The translations under genes and the position numbers were made by a program. This document shows positions 8,950-15,938 of a stretch of DNA of 37,443 bases, piece after piece. The number at the start of each line of letters is the position of its first letter. The stretch's first letter is position 1. Below the pieces are notes generated by a model. It saw only the letters and a list, made by a program, of their open reading frames with translations, made no database searches and was not told the DNA's origin. The stretch comes from an uncultured Prevotellaceae bacterium (GTDB lineage Bacteria; Bacteroidota; Bacteroidia; Bacteroidales; Bacteroidaceae), in assembly GCA_947306845.1 (NCBI GenBank), contig CAMZHP010000003.1, forward strand, positions 1 to 37,443. The letters are read 5' to 3'.

Positions 8950-9501
8950 TTACAAGATATTCAGTGCAATGACTGCACAGGCTTCGGCATCAGCCAGCGC
9001 ATGATGGTGCCTCTGAAGATCATAGCCACAGGCGGCAGCGACGGTCTGCAACTGATGATTGGGCAGCGAGTGTCCGAATTGCCGTCGTGCTGCGGTGAGC
9101 GTGTCGCAGAAGAGATAATCGGGATAATCCATCTGATAGACCTTGAACACCGCTTTCAGGCAAGCCTCATCAAACCGTGCATTATGGGCGACGAAGGGAA
9201 TGGATGCGATCATGTCACGTCGGTTATCGAATGCCAACTGGTCGGAGAAGAACACATCTACTATTCGCTGCTCTGCCTGGCTCCATACCTTTGAGAAGAC
9301 CATCGCGCTGTCAGTATCATCATGGCCCAGCCCATGCACCCGCTGACAAAAATAGCTGTAATAATTCGGTTCTGGCTGGATGAGGCTATAGAAAGAATCT
9401 TCTATTTTCCCATGACGTACCATGACCATTCCCAAGGAGCATACACTCGAAGGATGCTGGTTGGCCGTCTCAAAGTCAATGGCTATGAAATCCCTTAACA
9501 T
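8950..9501 (-). CDS. DEDDh 3'-5' exonuclease (DnaQ/epsilon-like)
   Basis: A 183-residue nuclease of the DnaQ superfamily. All three exonuclease motifs are present: D9 and E11 in IAIDFETA (ExoI), D111 in FVAHNARFDEAC (ExoII), and H166 with D171 in HHALADAEAC (ExoIII, HxxxxD, which makes it the DEDDh class). It is stand-alone, without a polymerase or UvrC-like domain, so it is more likely a housekeeping nucleic-acid trimming or repair enzyme than the replicative epsilon subunit. It is the last gene of the MarR-headed operon, 12 bases after the GMC oxidoreductase, and may simply be a passenger. The family is secure; the cellular role is not known from sequence. Confidence 0.88.
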   Translation of the reverse strand: MLRDFIAIDFETANQHPSSVCSLGMVMVRHGKIEDSFYSLIQPEPNYYSYFCQRVHGLGHDDTDSAMVFSKVWSQAEQRIVDVFFSDQLAFDNRRDMIASIPFVAHNARFDEACLKAVFKVYQMDYPDYLFCDTLTAARRQFGHSLPNHQLQTVAAACGYDLQRHHHALADAEACAVIALNIL

Positions 9502-9513
9502 GGTCGTATTGTC

Positions 9514-10776
9514 CTATCTTATATTTTTGACGATACGCTTGGCCAAGGCCATAATGGTGAGCATAGGCGGCAGGCCCAACGACTGGGGAAGGATGGTGGC
9601 ATCACACACATAGAGGTTGTCGGGCAGCAACGGCGAATGGAGAGTCTCGGATTCGGCAGATGTCAGTGGCAGCATGCCACCCGGATGACCGGCATTGAGG
9701 GTACCGAGGAAGAGGTCTTGCTGCTTGGCGCCCAACCGCATAAGGATTTCGCGACAGTCGTTGACCCCTTGCTCCAACCGCTGGTGGTCGAGAGGCGTCA
9801 GTTCTTTTCGCATCCTGTTGTGATGAACATCTCCCTGCTCCACATCTGCCAATTTGATCATCAGGCTCACGATGCCATCCATCGGCTTGCGCCACGAACG
9901 GTTGAAGAAGAAACTGAGCCAGTCCATATAGGGCGAGATGATGTATTTGTCACGCATGCTAACAAAAGGCATGAGCAACTGACGGTGCTGACGGGCATTC
10001 GCCATGGGTGCCGCCACACAGAGCACGGGGTCGACAAAAAGCGTGGGCTGGCACTCGATGCCCGAAGCTCTCAGGATATCAGGTGTGCCATAACCGCCTG
10101 CAGCCACCATGATGATGTCGGCTTCAAAGGTCAGATGTTGAAGACCTTTGGTGGCATGAACACGCTGTGCCAACCGGTCGCCGATATCGATACGTGTAAC
10201 TTTGCAACCGGTCACCACGTTGATTCCTTCCAGCAGTTCACGGGTGTCCCATTTCGCACGGGTGGGACAGCCGATGGAGCAGTGACCGCAAAGTCTGCAG
10301 TTGCTCGGGCGCAGGAGTTTTGGCATGGGCTGCGGATCCATTCCCATCTCCTGCATCACCTGGAAAGTCTGTTTTGTAATGGGTGACCAGAATCGCTGAT
10401 GGTCGGTGGTGATGGGAAGTTCACTGTATAGCTCATTGAACTCAGCGTCGAGGTCAATGCCAATCTTCTTGAGTCCTTCGTCAGCCCTCACCGCATTGCC
10501 TGTGGCCAGTGTGGTGGTTCCCCCTACCCCACGACCGAAGACCATCACCATCTCCTTTTGTTTGTCAATGCGCATCGCAGGCAACAGCGTCTGTATGAGC
10601 CGCTCGTCGAAATACAGCCCCGCCTTGCGAAACATCGCCAACTTGTCCAACGGCAGTGCAAAGGGCTTGAAAGCTTTTCCTGCCTCCAGCACCATTACCT
10701 CGAAATTCTCGGCCAGCATGCGAGCAGCCATTGCTCCGCCGGCACCACTGCCGATCACGATTGCTTTCTTTTTCAT
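9514..10776 (-). CDS. GMC-type FAD-dependent oxidoreductase with ferredoxin-like Cys motif
   Basis: A 420-residue flavoprotein with the dinucleotide-binding motif IGSGAGGAMAARMLAE at the N-terminus and E31 of VLEAG for ribose binding. VFGRGVGGTTTLATGNA matches the GMC FAD-contacting segment. The C-terminus has NAGHPGG and CDATILPQSLGLPPMLTIMALA, the usual GMC ending. C160, C163, C166 and C170 form CX2CX2CX3CP, identical in spacing to a [4Fe-4S] ferredoxin site. Similar Cys clusters occur, to my knowledge, in a long-chain-alcohol-oxidase-like branch. It probably oxidises an alcohol to an aldehyde or works in reverse. Its ATG directly follows the stop of the Cys-rich gene with no gap. The context of an acyl reductase/ligase suggests a fatty alcohol or lipid substrate, which is inference. 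Confidence 0.82.
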   Translation of the reverse strand: MKKKAIVIGSGAGGAMAARMLAENFEVMVLEAGKAFKPFALPLDKLAMFRKAGLYFDERLIQTLLPAMRIDKQKEMVMVFGRGVGGTTTLATGNAVRADEGLKKIGIDLDAEFNELYSELPITTDHQRFWSPITKQTFQVMQEMGMDPQPMPKLLRPSNCRLCGHCSIGCPTRAKWDTRELLEGINVVTGCKVTRIDIGDRLAQRVHATKGLQHLTFEADIIMVAAGGYGTPDILRASGIECQPTLFVDPVLCVAAPMANARQHRQLLMPFVSMRDKYIISPYMDWLSFFFNRSWRKPMDGIVSLMIKLADVEQGDVHHNRMRKELTPLDHQRLEQGVNDCREILMRLGAKQQDLFLGTLNAGHPGGMLPLTSAESETLHSPLLPDNLYVCDATILPQSLGLPPMLTIMALAKRIVKNIR

Positions 10777-11295
10777 CTATTCTTGATTTTGGGGATTTTG
10801 GGAGTGGAATTCGGCTTTACAGCAGTTGCAGCCCTCTGTGATGCGCTGTGTAAAGCACAGACGGCAGTTAGGCAGGCCTATCAGTCCACGGATCATGCCG
10901 TCGTCGAGAGCTGAGGCAGCAAGACAGACGGCGGGCGTATAGAAACAGCTAAAAAAACAGCGATGGAAACAGAGTTGCTCACTGCCTGAGAACGACAGGC
11001 TGATGCCAATGTTGCGATAGAGCGCGACGATGAGCCGCTCTGCAGTAACCTTGTCTCTTACGAAGAACAAACGGCGCAGCATACGTCCCATGCGATAGGC
11101 CTCATTGTTCATGCGCTGCAGCAATGGTTCGTCGGCCCCTTCGCTCAGATGGCGGCAGGTGTACTCGGCGTATGCTTGCAGGGCATTGGCATTCGACTGC
11201 GTCCAAAGGCGCTCTGGGCGCTGACCGAAGGCTCGTGCCGTGAGGTTCATCAGCAACTGCAATTCTATGCGGCGAAACAGTGAGCTGTTAATCAT
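10777..11295 (-). CDS. Cys-rich protein of unknown function (possible ATC-hydrolase-like domain)
   Basis: A 172-residue protein without signal peptide or clear membrane segment. The N-terminal half is helical. The C-terminal half holds many cysteines: CFHRCFFSCFYTP, VCLAAS, LPNCRLCF and ITEGCNCCKAEF. The last part resembles the ending of the L-2-amino-thiazoline-4-carboxylate hydrolase-like family, but this is a weak impression. The start overlaps the end of the upstream ligase gene by 8 bases, and its stop abuts the GMC oxidoreductase start, so its product is probably made together with both. The cysteines could bind a metal or an Fe-S cluster, or react with thioester or aldehyde intermediates. 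None of these is shown by sequence alone. Confidence 0.7.
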   Translation of the reverse strand: MINSSLFRRIELQLLMNLTARAFGQRPERLWTQSNANALQAYAEYTCRHLSEGADEPLLQRMNNEAYRMGRMLRRLFFVRDKVTAERLIVALYRNIGISLSFSGSEQLCFHRCFFSCFYTPAVCLAASALDDGMIRGLIGLPNCRLCFTQRITEGCNCCKAEFHSQNPQNQE

Positions 11296-13966
11296 TGGCT
11301 GTATCTGATGCGTAAAGGGTTTCTATTTCCTGCTGATAATGAGCTGTCACCACATTGCGCTTCACCTTCAGGTTGGGTGTAAGTTCACCACTGCTGATGC
11401 TAAGCGGGGTGCTGATGACTCTGAAGCGCCTCACCTGCTCTGGATGAGAGAGTGATTGGTTCATGCGTTCGATATCGTCAGCGAGCGAGTCGGCCGGCCC
11501 GTTGATCCACAGCAGCGCGGTGCAATAAGGCCGTTGCTCACCCACCAGCACGGCATGCTCCACACAGGGTATGTCCATCATTCGCTGCTCTATCTTGGTG
11601 CAGTTGATGTTCTTGCCGTATGACGTGATGAGCATATCCTTCTTGCGCCCGTTGATATACACGTTCGCATCGGCATCTACATGTCCCAGGTCGCCGGTAT
11701 GCAACTGTCCGCCCCGAAAGGTACCAGAGGCCATCTGATAATAGCCCAATGCCACCTGCGGTCCGCTCACGATGAGTTCGCCGTCATCGGCAACGGTGAC
11801 AGTGGTATCTGGCAGAGGGGTGCCGACACTGGGAATCACGTTGTTGCCCAAGCGGTTGAGGGTGATGAGAGGCGCCTCTGTCTGTCCGTAAGCATTATGA
11901 ATCTCTATGCCGAGAGCCCGGAAACGCAGCAGCAGTTCCTCGCTGATGGGCGCAGAGCCCACCAGCAACTGTGAGCATTTGTTGAGTCCGGCTTTTCGCA
12001 GCACAGCGCGGCGCAGCACAGCGCCCGTCAGGCTTTTCTGCCAGCCATCACTCATTTTCAAGTAGCATCGTCCCAATGGATGTTGCTCTATCTGCTCCCA
12101 TAGCTTTTCATAAAAACGGGGTACGGAGAAGAACACGGTAGGACGCACCTGAGGCAGCGCGCGGGTGAGTTGCTGGAAATCATTCAGATAATAAACCTTT
12201 GCCTTGCACAGCATGCAATAAGGCGCATAGGCAGCCAAGATTCCCTCAACGACATGACTCATCGGCAAGAATGAGAGATAGCGCATCTCGCGGTTGCGGT
12301 CACGCCATGAGAGCAGGTTGGTGAGCACCTCACCCATCCACTTCAGCTGACTATAACTGAACATCACCCCCTTGGACTCACCGGTAGTGCCTGATGTATA
12401 GCGGATGGTGGCGAGTTCAGAAGACTGGTGGCTGGTGAAAGATGTATGATATGGATTGTCGGAGTTCTGGAGCATCTTCTGCTGTCCCTTCAAAGGACCG
12501 AAGGGGATGACCTGCACGTTGACTATCAGTTTTCCGACATTCTTCATCACACGCTCGTCGCCGACGAAAAACCAACGGGCACCACTCTTGCTGAGCAGCA
12601 GAGCTATCTCATCGGCAGGAGTGGTGTAATAGATGGGCACGCTGACGGCTCCTGCCAGACCAATGGCATTGTCGATGGCGGCATGCTCGGCGCAGTTGAT
12701 GCCAGAAAGAGCCACGGTGTCGCCTTCCTTCACGCCAAGGTCATGCAACTGGGCGACGTATTGGCCGACCATGACGTTCATCTCTCTGCCCGAGATACGC
12801 ACTGTGCCACTGGCCGTGAGATCATAATAGGTAATGGGATAATGCCTGCTCTCACGGCGCGCCACGGCTTGTTGGAAAATCGTCTGATCGGTTAGCCGCA
12901 TGAAATTGTGGCGGCAGGCGAAGCCAAGCAGCGCTGGCAGGAACTCGCGCCACGACAAGTCGTAATGGCCCACAAACCGGTCGGTGTTGGTGCGGTCGAA
13001 CACATGGTCGTCTAAGAAATATGGCATCAGGGCCGTAAGGTTTGACAGCAGCGAACGGCTCTTGGCTTTCTGTCCGGCATTATAGCGCTGGCCGATGGTG
13101 CGAAGCAAGGGCAGTGGGACAAAGAGCGGCTTGGGCACATTGATGCGCAGGTTTTCCTTCGCCCATGCCCTGACAGCTTCCACCAGTTCACCGACCTGGG
13201 GCAGATAGTCTTTAGGAGCTGTCAGATGGAAGGTGTGCCCCTCTGCGGTTGCGTCCAGCGTGAGGTCGGCCACCTGCCTGGCCACAACATCTACGGGCAC
13301 CACATTCACCGTCTGATGTCTGTCGACAGGCAGCACGCGCATCCTGCCTTGCAGCATCAGCCTCAGCACGTAATATACGGTATTGAAAATACTGGTGCGC
13401 CCCGTCTCGCTGTTGCCCACTATCATGCCTGGACGACAGATGATGTAGGGCAGCGAAGAAGCCCTGACAATGCCTTCAGCCTCGGCCTTGCTCTGTTCGT
13501 AGAGACTATAGAAACGGGTGGCAGGCGGTGTGTTCTCCAGGATGCGTCCGCTCTGGGTGCCGGCCACATAAGCCGTTGAGACATAAGTGAATCGCTGCAG
13601 ACGGGGCAGCGCCTCGGCCATTTCGACCACATGGCGGGTTCCTTCCACATTGATTCGCCACAGTTCTTCACGCGATTTCTGCACGCCCGTCTCTGCGGCG
13701 CAGTGGATGACGTGAGTCACGTCAGGCGACACATGAGGCAGTGGCTGGGTGATGTCACCCACCACAGGCAGCACCCGCTTGCCTACAGCAGCGGCCAGTG
13801 GCGGAATGTCCCACCAAAGGGCACGCAGACGACTGGCAGCCTGCTCCTCAGAACCTGCTCTCACCAGCACGAAGATCTGTCTGCCGGTCGTCCCCAACAG
13901 CCGCGTTACGACCTCTGTGCCGAGCAGTCCTGTAGCTCCTGTAATGAAAATTGCTCCTTCAGCCAT
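11288..13966 (-). CDS. Thioester-reductase-like SDR domain fused to a long-chain acyl-CoA synthetase-like AMP ligase
   Basis: An 892-residue two-domain enzyme. Residues 1-350 are an extended SDR of the fatty-acyl-CoA reductase/thioester-reductase type: TGATGLLG at 9-16 binds NAD(P)H, FTYVSTAYVAGT carries the active-site serine region, and Y156/K160 form YxxxK. Residues about 370-892 are an adenylate-forming ligase with TSGTTGESKG at 524-533, YGQTEAP at 693, HTGDLG, and the C-terminal lysine region LKVKR (K867/K869). The predicted chemistry is activation of a carboxylic acid and reduction of its thioester to aldehyde or alcohol. The domain order is the reverse of carboxylic acid reductases and no carrier domain is visible between them. 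It overlaps the upstream gene by 61 bases and the downstream gene by 8, suggesting translational coupling. The start is fixed by the Rossmann motif beginning a few residues in. Confidence 0.85.
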   Translation of the reverse strand: MAEGAIFITGATGLLGTEVVTRLLGTTGRQIFVLVRAGSEEQAASRLRALWWDIPPLAAAVGKRVLPVVGDITQPLPHVSPDVTHVIHCAAETGVQKSREELWRINVEGTRHVVEMAEALPRLQRFTYVSTAYVAGTQSGRILENTPPATRFYSLYEQSKAEAEGIVRASSLPYIICRPGMIVGNSETGRTSIFNTVYYVLRLMLQGRMRVLPVDRHQTVNVVPVDVVARQVADLTLDATAEGHTFHLTAPKDYLPQVGELVEAVRAWAKENLRINVPKPLFVPLPLLRTIGQRYNAGQKAKSRSLLSNLTALMPYFLDDHVFDRTNTDRFVGHYDLSWREFLPALLGFACRHNFMRLTDQTIFQQAVARRESRHYPITYYDLTASGTVRISGREMNVMVGQYVAQLHDLGVKEGDTVALSGINCAEHAAIDNAIGLAGAVSVPIYYTTPADEIALLLSKSGARWFFVGDERVMKNVGKLIVNVQVIPFGPLKGQQKMLQNSDNPYHTSFTSHQSSELATIRYTSGTTGESKGVMFSYSQLKWMGEVLTNLLSWRDRNREMRYLSFLPMSHVVEGILAAYAPYCMLCKAKVYYLNDFQQLTRALPQVRPTVFFSVPRFYEKLWEQIEQHPLGRCYLKMSDGWQKSLTGAVLRRAVLRKAGLNKCSQLLVGSAPISEELLLRFRALGIEIHNAYGQTEAPLITLNRLGNNVIPSVGTPLPDTTVTVADDGELIVSGPQVALGYYQMASGTFRGGQLHTGDLGHVDADANVYINGRKKDMLITSYGKNINCTKIEQRMMDIPCVEHAVLVGEQRPYCTALLWINGPADSLADDIERMNQSLSHPEQVRRFRVISTPLSISSGELTPNLKVKRNVVTAHYQQEIETLYASDTAND

Positions 13967-15282
13967 GTTACGAAAAATTGGCTCATTGCCATCGTCTTGT
14001 TCTTGTAAACCGTCAAGTGACGCTGCAAGATGTCCTTGATTTCCTGTTCGTGCTCATCTGCCATCCGCAACGAACACATGATTTTATTCTCCAAGTCGGC
14101 ATCGGAGGTGTGGTGCAGATAGCGGTCGGCCAACTCCACCTCACTCATCAAGCCATTCAGTCGGCCATCTATAGAGACGGCCACGATAGGAATGGCTCGC
14201 TCCATGCTGAGCACGGAGGCATGATAGCGTGACGTGAGCAATACCGACAAATGGCGCAACAGACCTGTCATCTGAAACACATCGCAGGTTTTCGACGTGC
14301 AGACCACATGCTTGCTCTCTATTCGCTGCTCCAACCTCTCGCAAGCACCGGCATCCAACCTCTCCATGCCCAGTATCACAACGAAGGCACCATGCTCGTG
14401 ACTGTAGCGGTTGGTGGCGGCAGCCAATGACTGAAGATAGCATTCAAACTGCTGGCGCCGCTCTGCGCTGTCGTTGAAAAAGTAGAATTTATCGTATTGC
14501 CGTGAGAAATCCCTGGTTACCTGTGCTTTCAACCACTGCCACAGCGACGGGCGAACGGGCCAGCAGAAGGGGTTGATCGGTGCCACGCCCATCAGTGGTT
14601 GTCGCCCATCCCACCCGGCCTCCATCAGTCGCTGCCTGGCCCATGCTTCACCCTCGCTGTTTTGGAAAGTCCAGGCGGTATCCGTGCCCACATGTCCTCT
14701 TAGTCCGAGACTTTGCAAATGGCGGAGCGATTCTTCTGTACGTACGATAAAATAGGTGTCGCTGCACAAATCGCTGCTCAACTTGGCCAGCCAGCCATCA
14801 AGCCGACCAACCTCCGACCCGTATGCGATGCAGGGCTTGCCCTGTCTGCGCATGATGCCTGCCGCCTCGCAGAAGAACACACAGAGGGCATCGGCAAAGG
14901 TAGGGGTCAGCGTAGAGCCTTCGCACAGGATGGCCACATGGTGCCGTGAACATGCCCGCAACAAGGAAAAAATGAAAAAAGTGGTGAAGGGCAGCAGGCG
15001 CACTTGCTTGGGAAAGTATCCTCCCACATCATCCTTGTCGAATGTCATCACGGTCAGCTCGGTCTTCATCGCACCCAATGCCTCTTTCAATTGCCGGGTC
15101 AGCGCCACCACACGTGCATCGGCGCCAGTGTTTCTGGCTCCGTTGTAGCCCACGAGGAGTATCTTCAGCGGCTGCCCCTCAGCATAGGCCTCGTAATGGC
15201 AAAGACCCCAGCGCGACAATGGCTTGGCGAAACCCGAGAGCCACACTACCACACGTACGATATATGATAACAGTCTGTCCAA
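13906..15282 (-). CDS. Polysaccharide pyruvyl transferase-like protein
   Basis: About 458 residues with the two-domain pattern of the polysaccharide pyruvyl transferase (CsaB/WcaK) family: the N-terminal strand and loop KILLVGYNGARNTGAD (near 40-55), EGSTLTPTF, RTEESLRHLQSLG, and the C-terminal SRYHASVLSMERAIPIVAVS. Such enzymes transfer pyruvate ketals to cell-surface glycans. A start at TTG 15282, just after the MarR stop, gives the N-terminus DRLLSYIVRVVVWLSGF, possibly a membrane-associated helix. The only earlier ATG (15345) would overlap MarR by 56 bases and add a basic stretch that is a shadow of MarR. The 3' end overlaps the reductase-ligase gene by 61 bases. The acceptor is unknown; a lipid-linked or surface glycan is inferred from the family. 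Confidence 0.75.
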   Translation of the reverse strand: MDRLLSYIVRVVVWLSGFAKPLSRWGLCHYEAYAEGQPLKILLVGYNGARNTGADARVVALTRQLKEALGAMKTELTVMTFDKDDVGGYFPKQVRLLPFTTFFIFSLLRACSRHHVAILCEGSTLTPTFADALCVFFCEAAGIMRRQGKPCIAYGSEVGRLDGWLAKLSSDLCSDTYFIVRTEESLRHLQSLGLRGHVGTDTAWTFQNSEGEAWARQRLMEAGWDGRQPLMGVAPINPFCWPVRPSLWQWLKAQVTRDFSRQYDKFYFFNDSAERRQQFECYLQSLAAATNRYSHEHGAFVVILGMERLDAGACERLEQRIESKHVVCTSKTCDVFQMTGLLRHLSVLLTSRYHASVLSMERAIPIVAVSIDGRLNGLMSEVELADRYLHHTSDADLENKIMCSLRMADEHEQEIKDILQRHLTVYKNKTMAMSQFFVTWLKEQFSLQELQDCSAQRS

Positions 15283-15289
15283 AAATCTA

Positions 15290-15733
15290 CTATTTTTTCT
15301 TGAGTGTTTCGATGATCGAGTCCAATTCTTTTGCCAGATTCTCATAATCTTCCAACTGTAGCGGGCAGGCTTTCAGCCTTTCCCCCATTCCTGTGGGAAT
15401 GGAATCGTAGGCCTTTTCCTCCATCTCCCTGCCCTTTTCTGTCAGCGATACAATCTGCTGCCGCTTGTCTTGCTCTCCCTTCTTTCGAACAACGATACCC
15501 TGTTTCTCCATGCGCTGAAGCAACGGCGTAATGGTGTTGGTTTCCAATAGGAGCCTGTGGGCGATATCGTTCACGGGCTGGCCATCCTTCTCCCACAGCA
15601 CCATCAACACGAGATACTGCGGATAGGTGATGCCCAACATGTTGAGAATGGGTGTATAAGCTTGGACGACAAGCCTCGAAGCCGTATAGAGACGGAAGCA
15701 AATCTGATTGTCAAGTTGCAACTCTGCGTGCAT
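15290..15733 (-). CDS. MarR-family regulator, OhrR-like
   Basis: A 147-residue winged-helix regulator. ATG 15733 is chosen over an in-frame TTG at 15745. C12 in DNQICFRLYTASR aligns with the reactive peroxide-sensing cysteine of OhrR, and ITYPQYLVLMVLWE is a close match to the OhrR core. The DNA-binding helix-turn-helix covers PVNDIAHRLLLETNTITPLLQRMEKQG, followed by the wing RKKGEQDKRQQIVSLTEKG. Only one cysteine is near the sensing site in the first half; a second one is at CPLQLED, so either the one-Cys or two-Cys mode is possible. Two palindromes and a promoter lie immediately upstream, so it likely represses its own operon. The downstream genes are not an ohr peroxidase, so the inducer may be a lipid hydroperoxide or reactive aldehyde, which is inference. 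Confidence 0.88.
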   Translation of the reverse strand: MHAELQLDNQICFRLYTASRLVVQAYTPILNMLGITYPQYLVLMVLWEKDGQPVNDIAHRLLLETNTITPLLQRMEKQGIVVRKKGEQDKRQQIVSLTEKGREMEEKAYDSIPTGMGERLKACPLQLEDYENLAKELDSIIETLKKK

Positions 15734-15752
15734 AATAATTGTCAATTAGTTA

Positions 15753-15771
15753 TTCAACTTTTCAAGTTGAA
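15753..15771. promoter_or_regulatory. Inverted repeat in the marR leader
   Basis: TTCAACTT-TTC-AAGTTGAA is a perfect 8-bp inverted repeat with a 3-base centre, 20 bases upstream of the marR ATG and inside the predicted 5' leader. It could be an RNA hairpin or another protein-binding site. Confidence 0.55.
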
Positions 15772-15807
15772 AGTGGTTTTAAAAACTGAGTTTTGTTTCT
15801 TGTGTGA

Positions 15808-15837
15808 CAAAGGTAAGGAAAAATAGTTATATCGCAA
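15808..15837 (-). promoter_or_regulatory. Promoter of the marR operon
   Basis: Minus-strand TTG (15837-15835), a 19-base spacer and TACCTTTG (15815-15808). The -33 box lies inside the palindrome at 15827-15845, the usual position for a repressor to block polymerase. Confidence 0.75.
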
Positions 15838-15845
15838 GCGATTTA
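15827..15845. promoter_or_regulatory. Proximal MarR operator-like palindrome
   Basis: Contains ATCGC-AA-GCGAT, a perfect 5-bp inverted repeat with partial extension into flanking T/A, covering the -33 box of the marR promoter. It shares the TATATCGC half-site with the palindrome at 15871-15890. Confidence 0.65.
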
Positions 15846-15870
15846 TTTGGAGCTTTAAGAATGATTAACA

Positions 15871-15890
15871 TTATATCGCTTACGATATAA
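15871..15890. promoter_or_regulatory. Distal MarR operator-like palindrome
   Basis: TTATATCGCTTACGATATAA has perfect 8-bp arms around CTTA. Its centre lies 44 bp from the centre of the proximal palindrome, close to four helical turns, so two dimers could bind the same DNA face. Confidence 0.65.
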
Positions 15891-15938
15891 ATAAAAGTCA
15901 TAAGGTTGTGAGGATTTGAGGTGATGAGGTCTTCACAT

